NCBI RefSeq assembly: GCF_013364275.1
Contig: NZ_CP054932.1
Location: 8,928,001 to 8,992,000, forward strand
Direction of reading: 5' to 3'
DNA length: 64,000 nucleotides
Source of the DNA: Actinomadura sp. NAK00032
Lineage (GTDB): Bacteria > Actinomycetota > Actinomycetes > Streptosporangiales > Streptosporangiaceae
The notes beneath the pieces were generated by a model, which saw only the letters and a list, made by a program, of their open reading frames with translations, did no database searches and was not told where the DNA came from. Positions 8,062-15,759 of this stretch are shown piece by piece. The position numbers and the translations under genes are program-made. The first letter of the stretch is position 1; every line of letters begins with the position of its first letter.

Positions 8062-8463
8062 ATGCCAGCAGTACTGCTCGCGCCCGAGGAGCCGGCGCCG
8101 CTCGTCCTCGATCCGTCCGACGAGGCGCCCGCGAAAGCGCGGCGATACCTGACCGACCGGTTCCACGAGTTGGGCCACGCCGACGACTTCGTCGGGCGGC
8201 TCGTGTTTACCGAGCTGGTTACCAACAGCTACCGGCACGTCGGGACCGGGCACATCGTCGTGCGGGTCTTCGCGGACGTGCGCGAGCCGCTCACCGTCAT
8301 CGAAGTCTGGGACGAGAGCAGCTCCCTTCCAATCCTCCAGAGCGAGGACCACTACGCCGAGTGCGGGCGCGGTCTGCAGCTGATGGCCGAACTCGTCCAC
8401 GACTGGGGCGTCCGGCCGCTCAACGAGGAAGGCAAGGTCGTATGGGCCCGCTGCGCCCGCTGA
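8062..8463 (+). CDS. ATP-binding anti-sigma-like protein (RsbW/HATPase_c_2 type)
   Basis: A 133-aa GHKL ATPase-fold protein like the anti-sigma kinases RsbW/SpoIIAB. The N-box region is VFTELVTNSYRHVG (Glu and Asn expected to bind Mg-ATP), followed by VIEVWDESS and a G-box-like ECGRGLQLMAELV. It is divergent from the XRE/DUF397 genes; this grouping is very common in actinobacteria. The start at 8062 was chosen because the first well-conserved residues follow it; longer in-frame starts add unrelated sequence. Its target sigma or anti-sigma partner is not visible nearby. Confidence 0.88.
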   Translation: MPAVLLAPEEPAPLVLDPSDEAPAKARRYLTDRFHELGHADDFVGRLVFTELVTNSYRHVGTGHIVVRVFADVREPLTVIEVWDESSSLPILQSEDHYAECGRGLQLMAELVHDWGVRPLNEEGKVVWARCAR

Positions 8464-8819
8464 ACACCCCGGCGGGCCGCCACCTGCTGCGGTGGCGGAC
8501 CCGTCTGGGACGCTCCACCGCCATCCGCAACCTCGACCTGCTCGCCGTCGCCCTCCAGGCCAGGAGCTACCGCTTCGTCAAGCTCTACCAGGCCGACGAA
8601 TTCCCCGGCCGCCCTCCGGTGCTGTGGGTCTTCGCGTTCGGCCTGGACGACCACGTCCGCCTTGCCGTAACCGTCCACGCCATGCCCGGCCGGGACTGGG
8701 CCTACTACGAGGCCGGGCGCGGACGGCACGGCTACCTCTGCCCCTGCGGCGACAGCAAGGACGCCGCCGACCGGGTGGACGCCGTCCTCAAGCACCGCAT
8801 GTTCCCGTCCACCTGGTAG
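8442..8819 (+). CDS. Hypothetical protein overlapping the ATPase gene
   Basis: A 125-aa protein that starts inside the end of the ATP-binding gene (22-nt overlap), which implies translational coupling. It is soluble, with a central aromatic segment (LWVFAFGLDDHVRLAVTVHA) and a C-terminal YLCPCGD that could bind a metal or be redox active. I do not know a function. Its coupling suggests that it acts with the GHKL ATPase. Confidence 0.7.
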   Translation: MGPLRPLNTPAGRHLLRWRTRLGRSTAIRNLDLLAVALQARSYRFVKLYQADEFPGRPPVLWVFAFGLDDHVRLAVTVHAMPGRDWAYYEAGRGRHGYLCPCGDSKDAADRVDAVLKHRMFPSTW

Positions 8820-8838
8820 CACGGCCGGAGGCATCCCG

Positions 8839-9285
8839 ATGACCCACATCTCCGAGGCGTGGTACGCCCGGCCGAGGCAGGCCGGATCGGCGCCCGCGCC
8901 ACCGCTGTCCGCGCGTCCGGTCGGACGTCTGGAACTGGATCTCGACATCGACCGAGCCCTCGATGACCTGCACCGCGCCTTTCCGGGCATCTGCATCTGG
9001 CACGGCGAGTTCAGCGGTTCGTTCTGGGCGCTCCTCACGGACCGGCTGGTCGAAGCCAGGACGGCCGCCGATCTGGCCCGGCAACTCCGCGCCGCTCTGC
9101 CCCGTCCCGGGCCCAAGCCGCATGCGTGCCGTTCTCGGACGTCCACCCGCCGCGCAGACGGCACCTGGACGTCCGCGAAGTCCGCCACCCGGCGACCGGC
9201 GCGACGCGGCAGGCATGGTCGTCGTGTCGTCCGCTGGCTCCTGACCACCTGCCTCCACCTGACGCCCGCGGCGCCATTCCCGTGA
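8839..9285 (+). CDS. Hypothetical protein
   Basis: A 148-aa protein 19 nt behind the previous gene. Residues 1-90 look like a folded domain (VGRLELDLDIDRALDDLH and WHGEFSGSFWALLTDRLVEA). The last 55 residues are Arg/Ser/Thr-rich and look unlike a folded protein, so a frameshift or recent loss of the original stop is possible. It probably belongs to the same unit as the ATPase. No function is recognised. Confidence 0.6.
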   Translation: MTHISEAWYARPRQAGSAPAPPLSARPVGRLELDLDIDRALDDLHRAFPGICIWHGEFSGSFWALLTDRLVEARTAADLARQLRAALPRPGPKPHACRSRTSTRRADGTWTSAKSATRRPARRGRHGRRVVRWLLTTCLHLTPAAPFP

Positions 9286-9301
9286 CAGCCACACTGGTCG
9301 T

Positions 9302-9631
9302 ATGAAGGGGCACAGCGGAGAGCCGCTCAGCTACGCCGAGACCAGGCCGTACGAAGTGGCCGACTCGCTGGGTGAGCTGCGGGGGCCCGAGCATGGTGTG
9401 GTGGCGCTCCCCCTAGAACTCGCCTGGGGCGGGCGGACGGAGTTCGACCTCGACGACGACTACGACCGGGCGGCGCTCTACAAGATTGTGCTGGAAGAGG
9501 GCGGGGCGGAGCACCAGCGGCGGCTGATCAGCGGTCGGCTGCTGGTGCGGCATTGGGATGAGATCCTTCCAGCTCGCCCCGTCCGGGCCCTGTGGGAGCG
9601 GCGCTTCGCCCAGTTGCGGCATGCCGCGTGA
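9302..9631 (+). CDS. Hypothetical partner of the nucleotidyltransferase
   Basis: A 109-aa acidic soluble protein with FDLDDDYDRAALYKIVLEEG and RHWDEILPARPVRALWERRF. Its stop overlaps the start of the nucleotidyltransferase-like gene (ATGA), the arrangement expected of a toxin-antitoxin or guard pair. It does not resemble the classical AbiEi antitoxin by eye (no winged helix is evident). Whether it still has a job is unclear, because its partner is truncated. Confidence 0.6.
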   Translation: MKGHSGEPLSYAETRPYEVADSLGELRGPEHGVVALPLELAWGGRTEFDLDDDYDRAALYKIVLEEGGAEHQRRLISGRLLVRHWDEILPARPVRALWERRFAQLRHAA

Positions 9632-10089
9632 TGGATCGGTTCCAACACTGGCTGGCCCACATCGCATTGGCGGTTGTCGGTGACCGGGGTTTCGTGTTGG
9701 GCGGTGGCCATGCCGTTCAGATGCACGGTATGGCTGCACGTCCCTCGGAGGACATCGATCTCTTCTCCCCGCAGCGGGGAAGCCCGGAACAGGTGGCCGA
9801 CGAGATCATCGCCGGATATGTGCGCGAAGGTTTGTGCGTCGAGGTGGCCCGGCGCACCCCAGACCTCGTCCAGATGACGGTTGCCGATTCCAACGGCCGT
9901 GCCCGCAAAGTGGATCTTGGGGTGTTCTGGCGGGCACACGCTCCCGTGATGCTGGAGATCGGTCCGGTGCTGCACCCCGACGATGCCGTAGCCGGCAAGA
10001 TGGACGCCTTGCCAGAACCCTCGTGGGGGCCTGTCGCGTCGTCTATGGCGCGATGGTGTCGGTGTACGCCGCGTCCACTTCGGCCGTGA
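9631..10089 (+). pseudogene. AbiEii/AbiGii-type nucleotidyltransferase, truncated
   Basis: The first ~130 residues match the MNT-fold nucleotidyltransferases of the AbiEii toxin family: GGGHAVQMHG, then the metal-binding pair in EDIDLF, then a third acidic region at KVDLG. After DDAVAGKMDAL the family should continue into a helical domain, but here the frame runs into Pro/Arg-rich sequence and stops at 152 residues, about half or less of normal length. Its last 47 nt overlap the convergent DUF6082 gene, so a deletion junction near 10010-10045 is likely. The active-site residues remain, so residual activity cannot be excluded. Confidence 0.7.
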
Positions 10090-10669
10090 AGGTGTCCTCG
10101 GCGCCGTCACCGTCGGTGATGGAGACACGAGACGGGCGGCTGCGGGCCCAGAAGGCCCGCATGTCCGGGCTGGTCATCAGGAATCGCAGGGCATTGCGGA
10201 GTTCTGGAAGCTCGATGGTGCGGGTCTCATAGGCGACCTTCTGGAGGTTCAGGATCAGATTGCAGTAGTGATCCTTGCGGGTCGTCTGCTCGCCGGGTGC
10301 GGGGGCCGGCCAGACCGAGCGGAGTTCGCTGTCCTCGATGGCCATTTTGATCAGGTCGGTGTGCAGCTCGCGCATCGCGAGTTCACTGCTTCGCGCCTGC
10401 TCCTCCTGAGCAATTCCCAGCTCTTCACGCTGGTTGCGCAGCTCGCGGCCCTGCATCAGGAGCGCGGCGGTGATGCCCAGGAAAGCGGCGCCGGAGAAGA
10501 AGACCGCGACCGGGCTGACCGCCTGACCGATGTCCGACCAGCGCGCCAGCTCGTCGTCGTCCAGGCGGAGTAGGAGAAGAACCGGGACGAGGACGCAGAA
10601 GACCACGGCGAGAAGTCCCGCGGTGATCGCGAGACCCATGGGGAGGGCGCGCCGCATTCTGCCTTTCAT
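10043..10669 (-). CDS. DUF6082 family membrane protein
   Basis: A 208-aa protein with two N-terminal membrane segments (about residues 12-35 and 50-72) and a cytoplasmic helical domain. The loop after the second segment, QGRELRNQREELGIAQEEQ, looks like a coiled coil. The C-terminal part has FLMTSPDMRAFW, typical of the DUF6082 proteins common in actinobacteria. Function unknown. It is the last of three minus-strand genes with a DUF6879 gene and a small protein. Confidence 0.75.
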   Translation of the reverse strand: MKGRMRRALPMGLAITAGLLAVVFCVLVPVLLLLRLDDDELARWSDIGQAVSPVAVFFSGAAFLGITAALLMQGRELRNQREELGIAQEEQARSSELAMRELHTDLIKMAIEDSELRSVWPAPAPGEQTTRKDHYCNLILNLQKVAYETRTIELPELRNALRFLMTSPDMRAFWARSRPSRVSITDGDGAEDTFTAEVDAAYTDTIAP

Positions 10670-10681
10670 GACATCGCCGAG

Positions 10682-11278
10682 TCAGGCGCGGTGGGTGTCC
10701 GGGACGCCTTGCAGCGGTCGCAGCCTTTCACCGCGGGTGCGCACATCGCCGGCGATGTCCGCAAGAGCGTCCAGCGTCTTTGGACGTCGGACGAGCCAGC
10801 CGCCGGCCTGGTAGCCGATGGGGCCGGGACCGTAGTCGTGGACGAGGGCGCTGTGCGAGTCGAACAGCAGGAAATCGAAGTAGCTCTCCACCGGGGCCGG
10901 TGGGGCGAAGAACTCGATGTTCTCGCCCAGCCCGTCCCGCACCTCATAGTTGATCATCTCGTAGCGCAGGTAGTCGGTGAGCGGGTAGGACAGCAGCCGC
11001 ACCCGAGTGAACTCCAGGTTCCGCGACCTGACCTCATCGCGAAGGGGCTGGTCGCCCATCGCCTCTTCGCGCAGGAGGCGGCGGGCCAGCACGGCGTCGC
11101 CCGCCTGGAACGCCTCCTGCGATCGGACGCCGTCGGCCTCGCGGTAGGACTGCCAGCACTCCAGCTTGAGGAAGCGCCGTTCGGTACGTGCCCAGGCTCG
11201 GCCGAACGCCTCCAGGAAGCCGTCCAGGGTGAGCCGCTCGCTGCCGTCCAGTACCCACTCAGGCGGTTGGTGCATCAT
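10682..11278 (-). CDS. DUF6879 family protein
   Basis: A 198-aa soluble protein of the DUF6879 family. Recognisable segments are RFLKLECWQSYREAD near the N-terminus, FTRVRLLSYPLTDYLRYEM in the middle and WLLFDS-like SYFDFLLFD near the C-terminus. No catalytic motif is known to me. Such genes are scattered beside XRE regulators in actinobacteria, and a regulatory or defence role has not been shown. Its ATG overlaps the stop of the small upstream gene. Confidence 0.8.
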   Translation of the reverse strand: MMHQPPEWVLDGSERLTLDGFLEAFGRAWARTERRFLKLECWQSYREADGVRSQEAFQAGDAVLARRLLREEAMGDQPLRDEVRSRNLEFTRVRLLSYPLTDYLRYEMINYEVRDGLGENIEFFAPPAPVESYFDFLLFDSHSALVHDYGPGPIGYQAGGWLVRRPKTLDALADIAGDVRTRGERLRPLQGVPDTHRA

Positions 11279-11514
11279 TCGTCCGGGATGTCTTTCTTCG
11301 CGGCGATGAGAGTGGCGCGCGTGATGCGAACGATCCGTTCATCTGGGGCACATCGGGCGTCTTTCATCGGATTCGGCCCGAGCTCGTCGGTGATGTCGAC
11401 GCCAATGACCGCGAATGCACCATCACTGAGGGTGAGAATATCAGGAGAACCGGTCGTCGAGGTCGTATCACCGCGCTCGGCGGGTGCTTTGCCGAGGCGA
11501 CCGATCACCTTCAT
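11275..11514 (-). CDS. Small conserved protein preceding DUF6879
   Basis: A 79-aa protein (MKVIGRLGKAPAERGDTTST...) with a segment DILTLSDGAFAVIGVDITDEL. Proteins of this size and pattern often lie immediately upstream of DUF6879 genes. The start at 11514 leaves out 11 upstream in-frame residues rich in Pro/Ser. The 4-nt overlap with the next gene suggests that the two act together. The function is not known. Confidence 0.65.
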   Translation of the reverse strand: MKVIGRLGKAPAERGDTTSTTGSPDILTLSDGAFAVIGVDITDELGPNPMKDARCAPDERIVRITRATLIAAKKDIPDE

Positions 11515-11560
11515 GGGGACCCGTCCGAAGGGTGGGCTCGCCGACACATTGGTACGGGAA

Positions 11561-11589
11561 AGGCCCCCGCCGAAATCGGGCGGGGGCCT
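11561..11589 (-). terminator. Intrinsic terminator of the acyl-CoA dehydrogenase gene
   Basis: A perfect 11-bp stem (11561-11571 / 11579-11589) with a 7-nt loop begins 13 nt after the stop of the minus-strand acyl-CoA dehydrogenase gene. On that strand it is followed by TTTCCC. Confidence 0.82.
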
Positions 11590-11602
11590 GTCGCAGTCGA
11601 AC

Positions 11603-13438
11603 TCAGAATGCGTCTTCGGGGAGTTCCATCACGTCGAGGGTGGTGGACTCGGTGACGGCCCGGTCGGAGGCCAGGCGCGGCAGGACGGTCTGGCAGAAGA
11701 ACTGCGCCGCCGCGACCTTGCCGCTGTAGAACGCCTTGTCGGAGTCGGACACGTCGCCGCCGCCGAGGGCGGTCAGCGCGACCTCGGCCTGGCGGAGCAG
11801 CAGCCAGCCGACGATGAGGTCGCCGAGGCCGAGCAGCAGCCGGGACGAGTTGAGCCCGATCTTGTAGAGCTGCTTCGGGTCCTCCATCGAGCCGAGCGCC
11901 CACCCGATCATCGGGTTGAGGATGCCCTGCACGTCCTCCAGCGCGCGGCCGAGCAGCGCCCGCTCGTTCTTCAGCCGGCCGTTGCCGGCCTCGGACTCGG
12001 CGAACGCCTGGATCTCGCCCGCGAGCACCTTCAGCGCCTCGCCGTTGTCCCGCAGGATCTTGCGGAAGAACAGGTCCTGGCCCTGGATCGCGGTGGTGCC
12101 CTCGTACAGCGTGTCGATCTTGGAGTCGCGGATGTACTGCTCGATCGGGTAGTCCTGCAGGAAGCCGGACCCGCCGAGGGTCTGCAGCGACTCCGCGCCG
12201 AGCAGCGCGTAGGCGCGCTCGGAGCCGAAGCCCTTCACGATCGGCAGCAGCAGGTCGTTGATCTTCTCGGCCTGCTCGTCCTTGCGGCCCTCGTGCTCGG
12301 CGACCTGCACGGCGTCCTGGTAGGACGCGGTGAGCAGGACGAGCGCGCGCATGCCCTCGGCGTAGGCCTTCTGGGTCAGCAGGCTGCGCCGGACGTCCGG
12401 GTGGTGGGTGATCGTGACGCGCGGGGCGGTCTTGTCCGTCATCTGCGTCATGTCGGCACCCTGGACGCGCTCCTTGGCGTACTCCAGCGCGTTCAGGTAG
12501 CCGGTCGACAGGGTCGCGATGGCCTTGGTGCCGACCATCATCCGGGCGTACTCGATGACGAGGAACATCTGCTTGATGCCCTGGTGCACGTCGCCGACGA
12601 GGTAGCCGATCGCGGGGTGCTTCTCGCCGAAGGTCAGCTCGCAGGTCGTGGAGACCTTGAGGCCCATCTTCTTCTCGACGTTGGTGACGTAGGCGCCGTT
12701 GCGCTCGCCCAGCTCACCGGTCTCGACGTCCACCAGGTACTTGGGGACGAGGAACATCGACAGGCCCTTGGTGCCGGGGCCGGCGCCCTCGGGGCGGGCC
12801 AGCACCAGGTGGAAGATGTTCTCGGACATGTCGTGCTCGGCCGAGGTGATGAAGCGCTTGACGCCCTCGATGTGCCAGGTGCCGTCCGGCTGCTCGACGG
12901 CCTTGGCGCGCCCGGCGCCGACGTCGGAGCCCGCGTCCGGCTCGGTCAGCACCATCGTGGCGCCCCACTGCCGCTCCAGGGCCAGCTCGGCGAACTTCTT
13001 CTGCTCGGGCGTGCCGATGTGCCAGAGGATCTGCGCGAAGCCGGGGCCGGAGGCGAACATGTAGACGGCCGGGTTGGCGCCCAGCACCTGCTCGGCGACG
13101 GCCCAGGTGAGCGAGCGCGGGGCGCCGCTGCCGCCGAACTCGGGGGCGAGGTCGAGGCGGTACCACTCGGCGTCCATCCACGCCTGGAACGACTTCTTGA
13201 AGCTCTCCGGCATCTCGACGGTGCCGGCGGCCGGGTCGAACACCGGCGGGTGGCGGTCGGCGTCCTCGAAGGAGTCCGCGATCGGGCCCTCGGCGAGCCG
13301 GTTCACCTCGTCGAGGACGCTGCGCGCGGTGTCCTCGTCCAGTTCCGCGTACGGGCCGCTGCCGAGGAGGTCCTGGCGCCTGAACACCTCGAAGAGGTTG
13401 AACTCCAGGTCCCGGAGGTTGCTCTTGTAGTGCCCCAT
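11603..13438 (-). CDS. Acyl-CoA dehydrogenase, FadE5-like
   Basis: A 611-aa flavoprotein of the long acyl-CoA dehydrogenase group typified by mycobacterial FadE5. It introduces the trans-2 double bond in the first step of beta-oxidation, with electrons going to ETF. The FAD/substrate signature is VLTEPDAGSDVGAG, and the expected catalytic Glu lies in DTLYEGTTAIQGQD. The C-terminal ~140 residues (after residue ~470) are the extra helical domain that separates this group from 380-aa enzymes. It is monocistronic with its own terminator. TGGTAAC-type repeats upstream suggest control by a fatty-acid regulator. Confidence 0.93.
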   Translation of the reverse strand: MGHYKSNLRDLEFNLFEVFRRQDLLGSGPYAELDEDTARSVLDEVNRLAEGPIADSFEDADRHPPVFDPAAGTVEMPESFKKSFQAWMDAEWYRLDLAPEFGGSGAPRSLTWAVAEQVLGANPAVYMFASGPGFAQILWHIGTPEQKKFAELALERQWGATMVLTEPDAGSDVGAGRAKAVEQPDGTWHIEGVKRFITSAEHDMSENIFHLVLARPEGAGPGTKGLSMFLVPKYLVDVETGELGERNGAYVTNVEKKMGLKVSTTCELTFGEKHPAIGYLVGDVHQGIKQMFLVIEYARMMVGTKAIATLSTGYLNALEYAKERVQGADMTQMTDKTAPRVTITHHPDVRRSLLTQKAYAEGMRALVLLTASYQDAVQVAEHEGRKDEQAEKINDLLLPIVKGFGSERAYALLGAESLQTLGGSGFLQDYPIEQYIRDSKIDTLYEGTTAIQGQDLFFRKILRDNGEALKVLAGEIQAFAESEAGNGRLKNERALLGRALEDVQGILNPMIGWALGSMEDPKQLYKIGLNSSRLLLGLGDLIVGWLLLRQAEVALTALGGGDVSDSDKAFYSGKVAAAQFFCQTVLPRLASDRAVTESTTLDVMELPEDAF

Positions 13439-13789
13439 TCGAGACTCCGTCTGATCCGGCGGCGGCCGGGGGCCCCGCTGCGTACTGGTTGGTAACTCAA
13501 CATCATGCTACCCGCTGGTAACCAGTTGGCAACCACGTGAATCAGGGCGATCCGGTGGACGCAGGCCACATCGAACCACGCTCGGCTCCGACCATGTGAC
13601 GCAACTCACAAGCTCGCGGCCGTCCTGCGCGTCCGGTACCGGCCCCGCCCGTGCCCGCCGTCCCGCGCCCGCCTCCGACCTGCGCCGGACCCAGCCCGCG
13701 CGACCCGCGCCGGACCCTCCGCCGCGCCGCCCGGCCGTGGTGGGAAGATCGGGCGGGGGCTTGAACATCGTGAGGCACGAGGAGGTGCA
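13439..13789. other. Intergenic region between divergent genes
   Basis: This 351-nt region separates the minus-strand acyl-CoA dehydrogenase from the plus-strand sugar dehydrogenase. The part nearest the former holds repeat-type operators (13489-13533). The rest is GC-rich sequence in which I see no convincing gene. A GAGGAGG ribosome-binding site lies at 13779-13785, before the ATG at 13790. Confidence 0.6.
13489..13533 (-). promoter_or_regulatory. Repeat operator upstream of the acyl-CoA dehydrogenase gene
   Basis: Three direct copies of [T/C]TGG[T/C]AAC lie at 13489-13496, 13515-13522 and 13526-13533. The middle copy forms the 11-bp near-palindrome CTGGTAACCAG (13515-13525). TetR-type fatty-acid regulators of actinobacteria bind such sites; which protein binds here is unknown. 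Confidence 0.5.
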
Positions 13790-15157
13790 ATGAAAGAGGA
13801 GGAGCCCGGGACCCCGAGGCTGACCGTCATCGGAACCGGCTACCTCGGCGCCACGCACGCCATCTGCATGGCCGTGCTCGGCTACGAGGTCCTCGGCGTG
13901 GACGTCGACCAGGACAAGATCGACCGGCTCGCGTCCGGCGAGGTCCCCATCTTCGAGCCCGGGCTGCCGGAGCTGCTCACCAAGGCGCTCGACTCCGGCC
14001 GGCTCCGGTTCACCACCTCGTTCGAGGAGGCGGGCGCGTTCGGCGACGTCCACTTCCTGTGCGTGGGGACCCCGCAGCAGGCCGGCTCGGACGCCGCCGA
14101 CCTCAGCTACCTCGACGCCGCCGTCCGCGCCCTCGCCCCGCACCTGCGCCGCCGCGCCCTCGTCGTCGGCAAGTCCACGGTGCCGGTCGGGACGGCCGCG
14201 GGGCTCACCGGCCTCGTCCAGGAGCTGGCGCCCGCCGGAAAAGACGTCGAGCTGGCCTGGAACCCCGAGTTCCTGCGCGAGGGCTTCGCCGTCGACGACA
14301 CCCTGCGGCCCGACCGGATGGTGTTCGGTGTCGCGTCCGACTGGGCGGACGAGCGGCTGCGCGCCGCGTTCAAGCCCGTCCTCGACCTCGGGACCCCGGT
14401 CGTGCGCACCGACCTCGCCACCGCCGAGCTGGTCAAGGTCGCCGCCAACTCCTTCCTCGCCACCAAGATCTCCTACATCAACGCGATGGCGGAGGTCTGC
14501 GAGGCGGTCGGCGCGGACGTCAAGGACCTCGCCGACTCGCTCGCGCTGGACGACCGCATCGGCGGCAAGTTCCTGCGCCCCGGGCTCGGCTTCGGCGGCG
14601 GCTGCCTGCCGAAGGACATCCGCGCGTTCGCGCACCGCGCCGAGGAGATCGGCGTCGGGCAGGCCGTGTCGTTCCTCCGCCAGGTGGACGACATCAACCG
14701 GCGCCGCCGCGCCCGCACCGTCGACCTCGTCCGGGAGCTGCTCGGCGGCGACTTCACCGGCAGGCGGATCGCCGCGTGGGGCGCGGCGTTCAAGCCGAAC
14801 TCCGACGACATCCGGGACGCGCCCGCGCTGGACGTGGCACGCACCATGCACGGCCTCGGCGGCGACGTCCGCGTCTACGACCCGGCCGCGCTCGGCAACG
14901 CGCGCGCCGCGTTCCCCGAGCTGCGCTACGGCGAGAGCGCGCTCGACGTCGCGCGGGACGCCGACGTCGTCGTCCTGCTGACCGAGTGGTCGGACTTCCG
15001 GGAGGTCGACCCGGCGGCGCTGGCCACGGTCGTCCGACACCGGCGGATCGTGGACGGACGGCACGCCCTCGACGCCGCGCAATGGCGCGCGGCGGGCTGG
15101 GAGTACCGGGCGCTGGGCCGCTCCTACCGGGAACAACCCGCCATAACGGGCCGTTGA
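13790..15157 (+). CDS. UDP-glucose/GDP-mannose 6-dehydrogenase family protein
   Basis: A 455-aa nucleotide-sugar dehydrogenase that oxidises a C6 hydroxyl to a carboxylate with two NAD+, most likely UDP-glucose to UDP-glucuronate for cell-surface polysaccharide. The Rossmann motif is VIGTGYLGATHA. The catalytic Cys is in GFGGGCLPKDI (about residue 272), and the family's GKSTVPVGT and NPEFLREG segments are present. The C-terminal UDP-binding domain is seen at FKPNSDDIRDAPALDV. It stands alone; its partner glycosyltransferases are not in the window. The GDP-mannose form cannot be excluded by eye. Confidence 0.92.
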   Translation: MKEEEPGTPRLTVIGTGYLGATHAICMAVLGYEVLGVDVDQDKIDRLASGEVPIFEPGLPELLTKALDSGRLRFTTSFEEAGAFGDVHFLCVGTPQQAGSDAADLSYLDAAVRALAPHLRRRALVVGKSTVPVGTAAGLTGLVQELAPAGKDVELAWNPEFLREGFAVDDTLRPDRMVFGVASDWADERLRAAFKPVLDLGTPVVRTDLATAELVKVAANSFLATKISYINAMAEVCEAVGADVKDLADSLALDDRIGGKFLRPGLGFGGGCLPKDIRAFAHRAEEIGVGQAVSFLRQVDDINRRRRARTVDLVRELLGGDFTGRRIAAWGAAFKPNSDDIRDAPALDVARTMHGLGGDVRVYDPAALGNARAAFPELRYGESALDVARDADVVVLLTEWSDFREVDPAALATVVRHRRIVDGRHALDAAQWRAAGWEYRALGRSYREQPAITGR

Positions 15158-15195
15158 CGGAAGCGAGGACGCCGGAGCCGCGAGCACCGGCCCTC

Positions 15196-15262
15196 CCGGA
15201 CGAGGTGCGCCGTACCCGGAAAGCGAAGACGACGCGCGACCACCGTCGTCTCGCACCGGGAG
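15196..15262 (+). promoter_or_regulatory. Guanidine-III (ykkC-III) riboswitch
   Basis: The aptamer begins at 15196 with CCGGACGAGGTGCGCCGTAC followed by CCGG, which matches the conserved core of the guanidine-III class. P1 pairs 15196-15199 with 15216-15219. ACGACGC (15229-15235) can form the pseudoknot with GCGCCGT, with one central mismatch. Downstream, CCGGGAG (15256-15262), the ribosome-binding site of the exporter, is complementary over 7 nt to CTCCCGG (15193-15199). Folding of P1 would therefore release the binding site, giving a translational ON switch. The gene controlled is a SugE/Gdx guanidinium exporter, which fits. Confidence 0.88.
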
Positions 15263-15269
15263 CGCAACC

Positions 15270-15590
15270 ATGGCCTGGGTCCTCGTCATCGTCGCCGGCC
15301 TCTTCGAGGTCGCCATGGCCCTCTGCCTGAAGGGCAGCAAGGGCTTCACCGAACCGCTGCCGTCCGTCGGCTTCCTCGTGTTCGCCGTCACCAGCTTCGG
15401 GCTGCTCAACCTGGCCCTGAAGAACCTCGACGTCGGCACCGCCTACGCCGTCTGGGTCGGCATCGGCGCCGTCGGGACGGCGGCGCTCGGCATGCTCGTC
15501 ATGGGCGACCAGGTGTCCGCCGTCAAGATCGGCGCGCTGGCGCTGATCATCCTCGGCGTGATCGGGCTGAACCTCGCGGGCGGCCACTGA
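15270..15590 (+). CDS. gdx: SMR family guanidinium exporter (SugE/Gdx type)
   Basis: A 106-aa small multidrug resistance protein with four membrane helices. The essential Glu is residue 13 (VAGLFEVAMALCLKGS). The pattern LKGSKGFT in the first loop and GTAYAVWVGIGAVGTA in helix 3 are typical of the Gdx/SugE branch rather than the EmrE branch. Gdx proteins exchange guanidinium for protons across the cytoplasmic membrane as dual-topology dimers. The guanidine-III riboswitch directly upstream supports guanidinium as substrate and explains regulation. It is a single-gene unit followed by a hairpin. Confidence 0.93.
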   Translation: MAWVLVIVAGLFEVAMALCLKGSKGFTEPLPSVGFLVFAVTSFGLLNLALKNLDVGTAYAVWVGIGAVGTAALGMLVMGDQVSAVKIGALALIILGVIGLNLAGGH

Positions 15591-15624
15591 GCGCCGGGCG
15601 GACGGCCCGCCGGCCGCCGCGCGC

Positions 15625-15659
15625 CGGGTCTGCTGGCCGCAGGCGGCCAGCGGGCCCGG
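15625..15659 (+). terminator. Hairpin after the SMR exporter gene
   Basis: Arms around GCTGGCCGC (15632-15640) and GCGGCCAGC (15643-15651) form a strong stem, and flanking CCGGG/CCCGG pairs extend it to 15625-15659. It lies 35 nt after the stop. Confidence 0.6.
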
Positions 15660-15686
15660 CCGTTCGCAGGTCACAACCGTTTCTCC

Positions 15687-15714
15687 GGAACGTAATCTCC
15701 CGTAACAGCGTCTA
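15687..15714 (+). promoter_or_regulatory. Candidate ECF-type (sigma-E-like) promoter of the Spo0M gene
   Basis: GGAAC (15687-15691) and CGTCTA (15709-15714) are separated by 17 nt and lie 46 nt upstream of the TTG start. GGAAC/CGTC pairs are typical of ECF promoters for envelope stress. This was assigned by pattern only. Confidence 0.42.
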
Positions 15715-15759
15715 TGGGACGAGAGCGCGGGGAGTGCTCGGACACGGGAGGGACCGACC

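Noticed and set aside
10691..13495. A 934-codon open frame on the plus strand opposite the acyl-CoA dehydrogenase
   Set aside because: It mirrors the codon bias of the real gene; its protein is Arg/Gly/Leu-rich with no domain and crosses several genes.
13508..15439. A 643-codon minus-strand frame opposite the nucleotide-sugar dehydrogenase
   Set aside because: It is a GC-bias shadow; the plus-strand protein has all family motifs.
15669..15695. GGTCACA before the Spo0M gene as a fifth ECF41-type promoter
   Set aside because: The position 16 nt downstream reads GTAA instead of GGTC; GGAAC-N17-CGTCTA fits better.
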